A DNA stretch of 64,000 nt from Euonymus europaeus. Its lineage: Eukaryota > Streptophyta > Magnoliopsida > Celastrales > Celastraceae. The notes beneath the pieces are model-generated. The model had not been told where the DNA came from, did no database searches, and was given only the letters and a program-made list of their open reading frames with translations. Each line of letters opens with the position of its first letter. The first letter of the stretch is position 1. Shown here piece after piece: positions 50,749-63,550 of the stretch. The position numbers and the translations under genes were made by a program. The stretch is taken from the NCBI GenBank assembly GCA_963580455.1, contig OY756958.1, positions 74,501 through 138,500 of the forward strand, given 5' to 3'.

Positions 50749-53170
50749 GTTTTATGAATATCCGTTGACTCCGAGTTCTGAATTCGGTGATTTTTTGCTT
50801 GATTTCACACTATTTTCCGAGCTCTACAATCCTGGCGTTTCGGATTTTGATTTCAGAACTCGTGGCTAGTAGGTCTCGTTTCACCTAGTTAGCCGCGAAA
50901 TGTGGTTTCTTTACGTAAACGGTTTTATGAATATCCGTTGACTCCGAGTTCTGAATTCGGTGATTTTTAGCTTGATTTCACACTACTTTTCGAGCTCTAC
51001 GATCCTGGCGTTTCGGATTTTGATTTTAGAACCCGTGGCTAGTTTGTCTCGTTTCACCTAGTTAGCCGCGAAATGTGGTTTCTTTACGTAAACGGTTTTA
51101 TGAATATCCGTTGACTCCGAGTTCTGAATTCGGTGATTTTTAGCTTGATTTCACACTACTTTTCGAGCTCTACAATCCTGGCGTTTCGGATTTCGATTTC
51201 AGAACTCGTGGCTAGTAGGTCTCGTTTCACCTAGTTAGCCGCGAAATGTGGTTTCTTTACGTAAACGGTTTTATGAATATCCGTTGACTCCGAGTTCTGA
51301 ATTCGGTGATTATTAGCTTGATTTCACACTAATTTTCGAGCTCTACGATCCTGGCGTTTCGCATTTTGATTTCAGAACTCGTGGCTAGTTGGTCTCGTTT
51401 CACCTAGTTAGCCGCGAAATGTGGTTTCTTTACGTAAACGGTTTTATGAATATCCGTTGACTCCGAGTTCTGAATTCGGTGATTTTTGGCTTGATTTCAC
51501 ACTACTTTTCGAGCTCTACGATCCTGGCGTTTCGGATTTTGATTTCAGAACTCGTGGCTAGTTGGTCTCGTTTCACCTAGTTAGCCGCGAAATGTGGTTT
51601 CTTTACGTAAACGGTTTTATGAATATCCGTTGACTCCGAGTTCTGAATTCGGTGATTTTTAGCTTGATTTCACACTAATTTTCGAGCTCTACGATCCTGG
51701 CGTTTCGGATTTTGATTTCAGAACTCGTGGCTAGTTGGTCTCGTTTCACCTAGTTAGCCGCGAAATGTGGTTTCTTTACGTAAACGGTTTTATGAATATC
51801 CGTTGACTCCGAGTTCTGAATTCGGTGATTTTTGGCTTGATTTCACACTACTTTTCGAGCTCTACGATCCTGGCGTTTCGGATTTTGATTTCAGAACTCG
51901 TGGCTAGTTGGTCTCGTTTCACCTAGTTAGCCGCGAAATGTGGTTTCTTTACGTAAACGGTTTTATGAATATCCGTTGACTCCGAGTTCTGAATTCGGTG
52001 ATTTTTTGCTTGATTTCACACTATTTTCCGAGCTCTACAATCCTGGCGTTTCGGATTTTGATTTCAGAACTCGTGGCTAGTAGGTCTCGTTTCACCTAGT
52101 TAGCCGCGAAATGTGGTTTCTTTACGTAAACGGTTTTATGAATATCCGTTGACTCCGAGTTCTGAATTCGGTGATTTTTAGCTTGATTTCACACTACTTT
52201 TCGAGCTCTACGATCCTGGCGTTTCGGATTTTGATTTTAGAACCCGTGGCTAGTTTGTCTCGTTTCACCTAGTTAGCCGCGAAATGTGGTTTCTTTACGT
52301 AAACGGTTTTATGAATATCCGTTGACTCCGAGTTCTGAATTCGGTGATTTTTAGCTTGATTTCACACTACTTTTCGAGCTCTACAATCCTTGCGTTTCGG
52401 ATTTCGATTTCAGAACTCGTGGCTAGTAGGTCTCGTTTCACCTAGTTAGCCGCGAAATGTGGTTTCTTTACGTAAACGGTTTTATGAATATCCGTTGACT
52501 CCGAGTTCTGAATTCGGTGATTATTAGCTTGATTTCACACTAATTTTCGAGCTCTACGATCCTGGCGTTTCGCATTTTGATTTCAGAACTCGTGGCTAGT
52601 TGGTCTCGTTTCACCTAGTTAGCCGCGAAATGTGGTTTCTTTACGTAAACGGTTTTATGAATATCCGTTGACTCCGAGTTCTGAATTCGGTGATTTTTGG
52701 CTTGATTTCACACTACTTTTCGAGCTCTACGATCCTGGCGTTTCGGATTTTGATTTCAGAACTCGTGGCTAGTTGGTCTCGTTTCACCTAGTTAGCCGCG
52801 AAATGTGGTTTCTTTACGTAAACGGTTTTATGAATATCCGTTGACTCCGAGTTCTGAATTCGGTGATTATTAGCTTGATTTCACACTAATTTTCGAGCTC
52901 TACGATCCTGGCGTTTCGGATTTTGATTTCAGAACTCGTGGCTAGTTGGTCTCGTTTCATCTAGTTAGCCGCGAAATGTGGTTTCTTTACGTAAACGGTT
53001 TTATGAATATCCGTTGACTCCGAGTTCTGAATTCGGTGATTTTTGGCTTGATTTCACACTACTTTTCGAGCTCTACGATCCTGGCGTTTCGGATTTTGAT
53101 TTCAGAACTCGTGGCTAGTTGGTCTCGTTTCACCTAGTTAGCCGCGAAATGTGGTTTCTTTACGTAAACG
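50749..53170 (+). repeat. 7-mer HOR, two copies of 1,211 bp
   Basis: Copies run 50,749-51,959 and 51,960-53,170. Markers 1,211 bp apart are TTTTTTGCTTG with CTATTTTCCG, TTTTAGAACCCG with GTTTGTCTCG, GGATTTCGATTTC, and GTTTCGCATTTTG with GATTATTAGC. A few single-base differences are visible, for example CCTTGCG at about 52,388. A third copy would start at 53,171, but the monomer there is a different class. Confidence 0.9.
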
Positions 53171-54727
53171 GTTTTATGAATATCCGTTGACTCCGAGTTC
53201 TGAATTCGGTGATTTTTAGCTTGATTTCACACTAATTTTCGAGCTCTACGATCCTGGCGTTTCGGATTTTGATTTCAGAACTCGTGGCTAGTTGGTCTCG
53301 TTTCACCTAGTTAGCCGCGAAATGTGGTTTCTTTACGTAAACGGTTTTATGAATATCCGTTGACTCCGAGTTCTGAATTCGGTGATTTTTAGCTTGATTT
53401 CACACTAATTTTCGAGCTCTACGATCCTGGCGTTTCGGATTTTGATTTCAGAACTCGTGGCTAGTTGGTCTCGTTTCATCTAGTTAGCCGCGAAATGTGG
53501 TTTCTTTACGTAAACGGTTTTATGAATATCCGTTGACTCCGAGTTCTGAATTCGGTGATTTTTGGCTTGATTTCACACTACTTTTCGAGCTCTACGATCC
53601 TGGCGTTTCGGATTTTGATTTCAGAACTCGTGGCTAGTTGGTCTCGTTTCACCTAGTTAGCCGCGAAATGTGGTTTCTTTACGTAAACGGTTTTATGAAT
53701 ATCCGTTGACTCCGAGTTCTGAATTCGGTGATTTTTAGCTTGATTTCACACTAATTTTCGAGCTCTACAATCCTGGCATTTCGGATTTTGATTTCAGAAC
53801 TCGTGGCTAGTTGGTCTGGTTTCACCAAGTTAGCCGCGAAATGTGGTTTCTTTACGTAAACGGTTTTATGAATATCCGTTGACTCCGAGTTCTGAATTCG
53901 GTGATTTTTAGCTTGATTTCACACTAATTTTTGAGCTCTACGATCCTGGCATTTCGGATTTTGATTTCAGAACTCGTGGCTAGTTGGTCTCGTTTCAACT
54001 AGTTAGCCGCGAAATGTGGTTTCTTTACGTAAACGGTTTTATGAATATCCGTCGACTCCGAGTTCTGAATTCGGTGATTTTTAGCTTGATTTCACACTAA
54101 TTTTCGAGCTCTACGATCCTGGCGTTTCGGATTTTGATTTCAGAACTCGTGGCTATTTGGTCTCTTTTCACCTAGTTAGCCGCGAAATGTGGTTTCTTTA
54201 CGTAAACGGTTTTATGAATATCCGTTGACTCCGAGTTCTGAATTCGGTGATTTTTGGCTTGATTTCACACTACTTTTTGAGCTCTACGATCCTGGCGTTT
54301 CGGATTTTGATTTCAGAACTCGTGGCTAGTTGGTCTCGTTTCACCTAGTTAGCCGCGAAATGTGGTTTCTTTACGTAAACGGTTTTATGAATATCCGTTG
54401 ACTCCGAGTTCTGAATTCGGTGATTTTTGGCTTGATTTCACACTACTTTTCGAGCTCTACGATCCTGGCGTTTCGGATTTTGATTTCAGAACTCGTGGCT
54501 AGTTGGTCTCGTTTCACCTAGTTAGCCGCGAAATGTGGTTTCTTTACGTAAACGGTTTTATGAATATCCGTTGACTCCGAGTTCTGAATTCGGTGATTTT
54601 TTGCTTGATTTCACACTAATTTTCGAGCTCTACGATCCTGGCATTTCGGATTTTGATTTCAGAACTCGTGGCTAGTTGGTCTCGTTTCACCTATTTGGCC
54701 GCGAAATGTGGTTTTTTTACGTAAACG
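53171..54727 (+). repeat. Satellite, nine monomers without a clear HOR
   Basis: The monomers are mostly near consensus, alternating GATTTTTAGC with CACTAATTTTCG and GATTTTTGGC with CACTACTTTTCG. One has GTCTGGTTTCACC with CCAAGTTAGCC (about 53,816), a pair seen again at about 55,371. The last monomer contains CTATTTGGCC and GGTTTTTTTACG. Confidence 0.75.
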
Positions 54728-56284
54728 GTTTTATGAATATCCGTCGACTCCGAGTTCTGAATTCGGTGATTTTTAGCTTGATTTCAAACTACTTTTCGAG
54801 CTCTACGATCCTGGCGTTTCGGATTTTGATTTCAGAACTCGTGGCTAGTAGGTCTCGTTTCACCTTGTTAGCCACGAAATGTGGTTTCTTTACGTAAACG
54901 GTTTTATGAATATCCGTTGACTCCGAGTTCTGAATTCGTTGATTTTTAGCTTGATTATACACTACTTTTCGAGCTCTACGATCCTGGAGTTTCGGATTTT
55001 GATTTCAGAACTCGTGGCTAGTTGGTCTCGTTTCACCTAGTTAGCCGCGAAATGTGGTTTCTTTACGTAAACGGTTTTATGAATATCCGTTGACTCCGAG
55101 TTCTGAATTCGGTGATTTTTAGCTTGATTTCACACTAATTTTCGAGCTCTACGATCCTGGCGTTTCGGATTTTGATTTCAGAACTCGTGGCTAGTTGGTC
55201 TCGTTTCACCTAGTTAGCCGCGAAATGTGGTTTCTTTACGTAAACGGTTTTATGAATATCCGTTGACTCCGAGTTCTGAATTCGGTGATTTTTAGCTTGA
55301 TTATACACTACTTTTCGAGCTCTACGATCCTGGCGTTTCGGATTTTGATTTCAGAACTCGTGGCAAGTTGGTCTGGTTTCACCAAGTTAGCCGCGAAATG
55401 TTGTTTCTTTACGTAAACGGTTTTACGAATATCCGTTGACTCCGAGTTCTGAATTTGGTGATTTTTAGCTTGATTTCACACTAATTTTTGAGCTCTACGA
55501 TCCTGGCATTTCGGATTTTGATTTCAGAACTCGTGGCTAGTTGGTCTCGTTTCAACTAGTTAGCCGCGAAATGTGGTTTCTTTACGTAAACGGTTTTATG
55601 AATATCCGTCGACTCCGAGTTCTGAATTCGGTGATTTTTAGCTTGATTTCACACTAATTTTCGAGCTCTACGATCCTGGCGTTTCGGATTTTGATTTCAG
55701 AACTCGTGGCTAGTTGGTCTCGTTTCACCTAGTTAGCCGCGAAATGTGGTTTCTTTACGTAAACGGTTTTATGAATATCCGTTAACTCCGAGTTCTGAAT
55801 TCGGTGATTTTTGGCTTGATTTCACACTACTTTTCGAGCTCTACGATCCTGGCATTTCGGATTTTGATTTCAGAACTCGTGGCTAGTTGGTCTCGTTTCA
55901 CCTAGTTAGCCACGAAATGTGGTTTCTTTACGTAAACGGTTTTATGAATATCCGTTGACTCCGAGTTCTGAATTCGGTGATTTTTAGCTTGATTTCACAC
56001 TACTTTTCGAGCTCTACGATCCTGGCGTTTCGGATTTTGATTTCAGAACTCGTGGCTAGTAGGTCTCGTTTCACCTAGTTAGCCGCGAAATGTGGTTTCT
56101 TTACGTAAACGGTTTTATGAATATCCGTTGACTCCGAGTTCTGAATTCGGTGATTTTTAGCTTGATTTCACACTAATTTTCGAGCTCTACGATCCTGGCG
56201 TTTCGGATTTTGATTTCAGAACTCGTGTCTAGTTGGTCTCGTTTCACCTTGTTAGCCGCGAAATGTGGTTTCTTTACGTAAACT

Positions 56285-58879
56285 GTTTTATGAATATCCG
56301 TTGACTCCGAGTTCTGAATTCGGTGATTTTTAGCTTGATTATACACTACTTTTCGATCTCTACGATCCTGGCGTTTCGGATTTTGATTTCAGAACTCGTG
56401 GCTAGTTGGTCTCGTTTCACCTATTTAGCCGCGAAATGTGGTTTCTTTACGTAAACGGTTTTATGAATATCCGTTGACTCCGAGTTCTGAATTCGGTGAT
56501 TTTTAGCTTGATTTCACACTAATTTTTGAGCTCTACGATCCTGGCATTTCGGATTTTGATTTCAGAACTCGTGGCTAGTTGGTCTCGTTTCACCTAGTTA
56601 GCCGCGAAATGTGGTTTCTTTACGTAAACGGTTTTATGAATATCCGTTGACTCCGAGTTCTGAATTCGGTGATTTTTAACTTGATTTCACACTAATTTTC
56701 GAGCTCTACGATCCTGGCATTTCGGATTTTGATTTCAGAACTCGTGGCTAGTTGGTCTCGTTTCACCTAGTTAGCCGCGAAATGTGGTTTCTTTACGTAA
56801 ACGGTTTTATGAATATCCGTTGACTCCGAGTTCTGAATTCGGTGATTTTTGGCTTGATTTCACACTACTTTTCGAGCTCTACGATCCTGGCGTTTCGGAT
56901 TTTGATTTCAGAACTCGTGGCTAGTTGGTCTCGTTTCACCTAGTTAGCCGCGAAATGTGGTTTCTTTACGTAAACGGTTTTATGAATATCCGTTGACTCT
57001 GAGTTCTGAATTCGGTGATTTTTAGCTTGATTTCACACTACTTTCCGAGCTCTACAATCCTGGCATTTCGGATTTTGATTTCAGAACTCGTGGCTAGTTG
57101 GTCTCGTTTCACCTAGTTAGCCGCGAAATGTGGTTTCTTTACGTAAACGGTTTTATGAATATCCGTTGACTCCGAGTTCTGAATTCGGTGATTTTTAGCT
57201 TGATTTCACACTAATTTTCGAGCTCTACGATCCTGGCGTTTCGGATTTTGATTTCAGAACTCGTGGCTAGTTGGTCTCGTTTCACCTAGTTAGCCGCGAA
57301 ATGTGGTTTCTTTACGTAAACGGTTTTATGAATATCCGTTGACTCCGAGTTCTGAATTCGGTGATTTTTGGCTTGATTTCACACTACTTTTCGAGCTCTA
57401 CGATCCTGGCATTTCGGATTTTGATTTCAGAACTCGTGGCTAGTTGGTCTCGTTTCACCTAGTTAGCCGCGAAATGTGGTTTCTTTACGTAAACGGTTTT
57501 ATGAATATCCGTTGACTCCGAGTTTTGAATTCGGTGATTTTTAGCTTGATTTCACACTACTTTTCGAGCTCTACAATCCTGGCGTTTCGGATTTTGATTT
57601 CAGAACTCGTGGCTAGTAGGTCTCGTTTCACCTAGTTAGCCGCGAAATGTGGTTTCTTTACGTAAACGGTTTTATGAATATCCGTTGACTCCGAGTTCTG
57701 AATTCGGTGATTTTTAGCTTGATTTCACACTAATTTTTGAGCTCTACGATCCTGGCATTTCGGATTTTGATTTCAGAACTCGTGTCTAGTTGGTCTCGTT
57801 TCACCTTGTTAGCCGCGAAATGTGGTTTCTTTACGTAAACTGTTTTATGAATATCCGTTGACTCCGAGTTCTGAATTCGGTGATTTTTAGCTTGATTATA
57901 CACTACTTTTCGATCTCTACGATCCTGGCGTTTCGGATTTTGATTTCAGAACTCGTGGCTAGTTGGTCTCGTTTCACCTATTTAGCCGCGAAATGTGGTT
58001 TCTTTACGTAAACGGTTTTATGAATATCCGTTGACTCCGAGTTCTGAATTCGGTGATTTTTAGCTTGATTTCACACTAATTTTTGAGCTCTACGATCCTG
58101 GCATTTCGGATTTTGATTTCAGAACTCGTGGCTAGTTGGTCTCGTTTCACCTAGTTAGCCGCGAAATGTGGTTTCTTTACGTAAACGGTTTTATGAATAT
58201 CCGTTGACTCCGAGTTCTGAATTCGGTGATTTTTAACTTGATTTCACACTAATTTTCGAGCTCTACGATCCTGGCATTTCGGATTTTGATTTCAGAACTC
58301 GTGGCTAGTTGGTCTCGTTTCACCTAGTTAGCCGCGAAATGTGGTTTCTTTACGTAAACGGTTTTATGAATATCCGTTGACTCCGAGTTCTGAATTCGGT
58401 GATTTTTGGCTTGATTTCACACTACTTTTCGAGCTCTACGATCCTGGCGTTTCGGATTTTGATTTCAGAACTCGTGGCTAGTTGGTCTCGTTTCACCTAG
58501 TTAGCCGCGAAATGTGGTTTCTTTACGTAAACGGTTTTATGAATATCCGTTGACTCTGAGTTCTGAATTCGGTGATTTTTAGCTTGATTTCACACTACTT
58601 TCCGAGCTCTACAATCCTGGCATTTCGGATTTTGATTTCAGAACTCGTGGCTAGTTGGTCTCGTTTCACCTAGTTAGCCGCGAAATGTGGTTTCTTTACG
58701 TAAACGGTTTTATGAATATCCGTTGACTCCGAGTTCTGAATTCGGTGATTTTTAGCTTGATTTCACACTAATTTTCGAGCTCTACGATCCTGGCGTTTCG
58801 GATTTTGATTTCAGAACTCGTGGCTAGTTGGTCTCGTTTCACCTAGTTAGCCGCGAAATGTGGTTTCTTTACGTAAACG
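56285..58879 (+). repeat. 9-mer HOR (1,557 bp), one full and one partial copy
   Basis: The monomers at 56,285 onwards are m1 (AAACTGTTTT before, CGATCTC), m2 (TAATTTTTGAG), m3 (TTTTTAACTTG), m4 (TTTTTGGC), m5 (GACTCTGAG), m6, m7 (TTTTTGGC), m8 (CTAGTAGG) and m9 (GTGTCTAG, CACCTTG). At 57,842 m1 to m6 repeat, followed by a second m5-like monomer at 58,880 instead of m7. Confidence 0.87.
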
Positions 58880-60782
58880 GTTTTATGAATATCCGTTGAC
58901 TCTGAGTTCTGAATTCGGTGATTTTTAGCTTGATTTCACACTACTTTCCGAGCTCTACAATCCTGGCGTTTCGGATTTTGATTTCAGAACTCGTGGCTAG
59001 TTGGTCTCGTTTCACCTAGTTAGCCGCGAAATGTGGTTTCTTTACGTAAACGGTTTTATGAATATCCGTTGACTCCGAGTTCTGAATTCGGTGATTTTTT
59101 GCTTGATTTCACACTACTTTTTGAGCTCTACGATCCTGGCGTTTCGGATTTTGATTTCAGAACTCGTGGCTAGTTGGTCTCGTTTCACCTATTTGGCCGC
59201 GAAATGTGGTTTTTTTACGTAAACGGTTTTATGAATATCCGTCGACTCCGAGTTCTGAATTCGGTGATTTTTAGCTTGATTTCAAACTACTTTTCGAGCT
59301 CTACGATCCTGGCGTTTCGGATTTTGATTTCAGAACTCGTGGCTAGTAGGTCTCGTTTCACCTTGTTAGCCACGAAATGTGGTTTCTTTACGTAAACGGT
59401 TTTATGAATATCCGTTGACTCCGAGTTCTGAATTCGTTGATTTTTAGCTTGATTATACACTACTTTTCGAGCTCTACGATCCTGGAGTTTCGGATTTTGA
59501 TTTCAGAACTCGTGGCTAGTTGGTCTCGTTTCACCTAGTTAGCCGCGAAATGTGGTTTCTTTACGTAAACGGTTTTATGAATATCCGTTGACTCCGAGTT
59601 CTGAATTCGGTGATTTTTAGCTTGATTTCACACTAATTTTCGAGCTCTACGATCCTGGCGTTTCGGATTTTGATTTCAGAACTCGTGGCTAGTTGGTCTT
59701 GTTTCACCTAGTTAGCCGCGAAATGTGGTTTCTTTACGTAAACGGTTTTATGAATATCCGTTGACTCCGAGTTCTGAATTCGGTGATTTTTAGCTTGATT
59801 ATACACTACTTTTCGAGCTCTACGATCCTGGCGTTTCGGATTTTGATTTCAGAACTCGTGGCAAGTTGGTCTCGTTTCACCTATTTAGCCGCGAAATGTT
59901 GTTTCTTTACGTAAACGGTTTTACGAATATCCGTTGACTCCGAGTTCTGAATTTGGTGATTTTTAGCTTGATTTCACACTAATTTTTGAGCTCTACGATC
60001 CTGGCATTTCGGATTTTGATTTCAGAACTCGTGGCTAGTTGGTCTCGTTTCACCTAGTTAGCCGCGAAATGTGGTTTCTTTACGTAAACGGTTTTATGAA
60101 TATCCGTTGACTCCGAGTTCTGAATTCGGTGATTTTTAGCTTGATTTCACACTAATTTTCGAGCTCTACGATCCTGGCGTTTCGGATTTTGATTTCAGAA
60201 CTCGTGGCTAGTTGGTCTCGTTTCACCTAGTTAGCCGCGAAATGTGGTTTCTTTACGTAAACGGTTTTATGAATATCCGTTGACTCCGAGTTCTGAATTC
60301 GGTGATTTTTGGCTTGATTTCACACTACTTTTCGAGCTCTACGATCCTGGCATTTCGGATTTTGATTTCAGAACTCGTGGCTAGTTGGTCTCGTTTCACC
60401 TAGTTAGCCACGAAATGTGGTTTCTTTACGTAAACGGTTTTATGAATATCCGTTGACTCCGAGTTCTGAATTCGGTGATTTTTAGCTTGATTTCACACTA
60501 CTTTTCGAGCTCTACAATCCTGGCGTTTCGGATTTTGATTTCAGAACTCGTGGCTAGTAGGTCTCGTTTCACCTAGTTAGCCGCGAAATGTGGTTTCTTT
60601 ACGTAAACGGTTTTATGAATATCCGTTGACTCCGAGTTCTGAATTCGGTGATTTTTAGCTTGATTTCACACTAATTTTTGAGCTCTACGATCCTGGCGTT
60701 TCGGATTTTGATTTCAGAACTCGTGTCTAGTTGGTCTCGTTTCACCTTGTTAGCCGCGAAATGTGGTTTCTTTACGTAAACT

Positions 60783-63550
60783 GTTTTATGAATATCCGTT
60801 GACTCCGAGTTCTGAATTCGGTGATTTTTAGCTTGATTATACACTACTTTTCGATCTCTACGATCCTGGCGTTTCGGATTTTCATTTCAGAACTCGTGGC
60901 TAGTTGGTCTCGTTTCACCTAGTTAGCCGCGAAATGTGGTTTCTTTACGTAAACGGTTTTATGAATATCCGTTGACTCCGAGTTCTGAATTCGGTGATTT
61001 TTAGCTTGATTTCACACTAATTTTTGAGCTCTACGATCCTGGCATTTCGGATTTTGATTTCAGAACTCGTGGCTAGTTGGTCTCGTTTCACCTAGTTAGC
61101 CGCGAAATGTGGTTTCTTTACGTAAACGGTTTTATGAATATCCGTTGACTCCGAGTTCTGAATTCGGTGATTTTTAACTTGATTTCACACTAATTTTCGA
61201 GCTCTACGATCCTGGCATTTCGGATTTTGATTTCAGAACTCGTGGCTAGTTGGTCTCGTTTCACCTAGTTAGCCGCGAAATGTGGTTTCTTTACGTAAAC
61301 GGTTTTATGAATATCCGTTGACTCCGAGTTCTGAATTCGGTGATTTTTGGCTTGATTTCACACTACTTTTCGAGCTCTACGATCCTGGCGTTTCGGATTT
61401 TGATTTCAGAACTCGTGGCTAGTTGGTCTCGTTTCACCTAGTTAGCCGCGAAATGTGGTTTCTTTACGTAAACGGTTTTATGAATATCCGTTGACTCTGA
61501 GTTCTGAATTCGGTGATTTTTAGCTTGATTTCACACTACTTTCCGAGCTCTACAATCCTGGCATTTCGGATTTTGATTTCAGAACTCGTGGCTAGTTGGT
61601 CTCGTTTCACCTAGTTAGCCGCGAAATGTGGTTTCTTTACGTAAACGGTTTTATGAATATCCGTTGACTCCGAGTTCTGAATTCGGTGATTTTTAGCTTG
61701 ATTTCACACTAATTTTCGAGCTCTACGATCCTGGCGTTTCGGATTTTGATTTCAGAACTCGTGGCTAGTTGGTCTCGTTTCACCTAGTTAGCCGCGAAAT
61801 GTGGTTTCTTTACGTAAACGGTTTTATGAATATCCGTTGACTCCGAGTTCTGAATTCGGTGATTTTTGGCTTGATTTCACACTACTTTTCGAGCTCTACA
61901 ATCCTGGCGTTTCGGATTTTGATTTCAGAACTCGTGGCTAGTAGGTCTCGTTTCACCTAGTTAGCCGCGAAATGCGGTTTCTTTACGTAAACGGTTTTAT
62001 GAATATCCGTTGACTCCGAGTTCTGAATTCGGTGATTTTTAGCTTGATTTCACACTAATTTTTGAGCTCTACGATCCTGGCGTTTTGGATTTTGATTTCA
62101 GAACTCGTGTCTAGTTGGTCTCGTTTCACCTTGTTAGCCGCGAAATGTGGTTTCTTTACGTAAACTGTTTTATGAATATCCGTTGACTCCGAGTTCTGAA
62201 TTCGGTGATTTTTAGCTTGATTATACACTACTTTTCGATCTCTACGATCCTGGCGTTTCGGATTTTGATTTCAGAACTCGTGGCTAGTTGGTCTCGTTTC
62301 ACCTATTTAGCCGCGAAATGTGGTTTCTTTACGTAAACGGTTTTATGAATATCCGTTGACTCCGAGTTCTGAATTCGGTGATTTTTAGCTTGATTTCACA
62401 CTAATTTTTGAGCTCTACGATCCTGGCATTTCGGATTTTGATTTCAGAACTCGTGGCTAGTTGGTCTCGTTTCACCTAGTTAGCCGCGAAATGTGGTTTC
62501 TTTACGTAAACGGTTTTATGAATATCCGTTGACTCCGAGTTCTGAATTCGGTGATTTTTAACTTGATTTCACACTAATTTTCGAGCTCTACGATCCTGGC
62601 ATTTCGGATTTTGATTTCAGAACTCGTGGCTAGTTGGTCTCGTTTCACCTAGTTAGCCGCGAAATGTGGTTTCTTTAAGTAAACGGTTTTATGAATATCC
62701 GTTGACTCCGAGTTCTGAATTCGGTGATTTTTGGCTTGATTTCACACTACTTTTCGAGCTCTACGATCCTGGCGTTTCGGATTTTGATTTCAGAACTCGT
62801 GGCTAGTTGGTCTCGTTTCACCTAGTTAGCCGCGAAATGTGGTTTCTTTACGTAAACGGTTTTATGAATATCCGTTGACTCTGTGTTCTGAATTCGGTGA
62901 TTTTTAGCTTGATTTCACACTACTTTCCGAGCTCTACAATCCTGGAATTTCGGATTTTGATTTCAGAACTCGTGGCTAGTTGGTCTCGTTTCACCTAGTT
63001 AGCCGCGAAATGTGGTTTCTTTACGTAAACGGTTTTATGAATATCCGTTGACTCCGAGTTCTGAATTCGGTGATTTTTAGCTTGATTTCACACTAATTTT
63101 CGAGCTCTACGATCCTGGCGTTTCGGATTTTGATTTCAGAACTCGTGGCTAGTTGGTCTCGTTTCACCTAGTTAGCCGCGAAATGTGGTTTCTTTACGTA
63201 AACGGTTTTATGAATATCCGTTGACTCCGAGTTCTGAATTCGGTGATTTTTGGCTTGATTTCACACTACTTTTCGAGCTCTACAATCCTTGCGTTTCGGA
63301 TTTTGATTTCAGAACTCGTGGCTAGTTGGTCTCGTTTCACCTAGTTAGCCGCGAAATGTGGTTTCTTTACGTAAACGGTTTTATGAATATCCGTTGACTC
63401 CGAGTTCTGAATTCGGTGATTTTTAGCTTGATTTCATACTAATTTTTGAGCTCTACGATCCTGGCGTTTCGGATTTTGATTTCAGAACTCGTGGCTAGTT
63501 GGTCTCGTTTCACCTAGTTAGCCGCGAAATGTGGTTTCTTTACGTAAACG
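60783..63550 (+). repeat. 8-mer HOR, two copies of 1,384 bp
   Basis: Copies start at 60,783 and 62,167. They have m1 to m6 as in the 9-mer, then one monomer that combines m7 and m8, then m9. Unlike the other copies, the second ends with CATACTAATTTTTGAG and CTAGTTGG in its m9 position. Small private changes are GGTTTTCATTTC-type in the first m1 (about 60,880), TTAAGTAAACGG at about 62,677 and GACTCTGTG at about 62,879. Confidence 0.87.
61821..61993 (+). repeat. Hybrid m7/m8 monomer replacing two monomers
   Basis: The left part has TTTTTGGCTTG, as in m7 at 57,323. The right part has CTACAATCCTGGCG and CTAGTAGG, as in m8 at 57,496. The exchange point lies between monomer positions 49 and 80. 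This single hybrid accounts for the loss of exactly 173 bp that turns the 9-mer into the 8-mer. It also has a private AATGCGGTTT. The unit at 63,205 is a similar hybrid but with CTAGTTGG. Confidence 0.87.

Larger units (their letters stand above)
54728..63377 (+). repeat. 26-monomer duplication with 4,498-bp shift
   Basis: The segment from 54,728 recurs from 59,226, exactly 26 x 173 bp later, sharing CCGTCGACTCC, TTCAAACTAC, CACCTTGTTAGCC, GGCAAGTTGG, GTTTTACGAATATCC with GAATTTGG, AAACTGTTTTATG and CGATCTCTACG. Differences include GTCTGG to GTCTCG near 55,372 and GTTAAC to GTTGAC near 55,793. The shift holds as far as about 57,323/61,821, where the second copy has one monomer fewer. Beyond this both copies continue with nested 9-mer or 8-mer repeats. 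Confidence 0.88.

Noticed and set aside
54676..54897. 73-residue open frame on the + strand
   Set aside because: It is satellite sequence read across a monomer boundary, starting at TTG with its first ATG at residue 11. 173 is not a multiple of 3, so each monomer shifts the frame. No ribosome-binding or coding signature is present and neighbouring copies have stops at the same places.
59174..59395. Second, identical 73-residue open frame
   Set aside because: It is the exact HOR copy of the first one, 26 monomers (4,498 bp) downstream. Identity reflects recent duplication of the array, not protein conservation.
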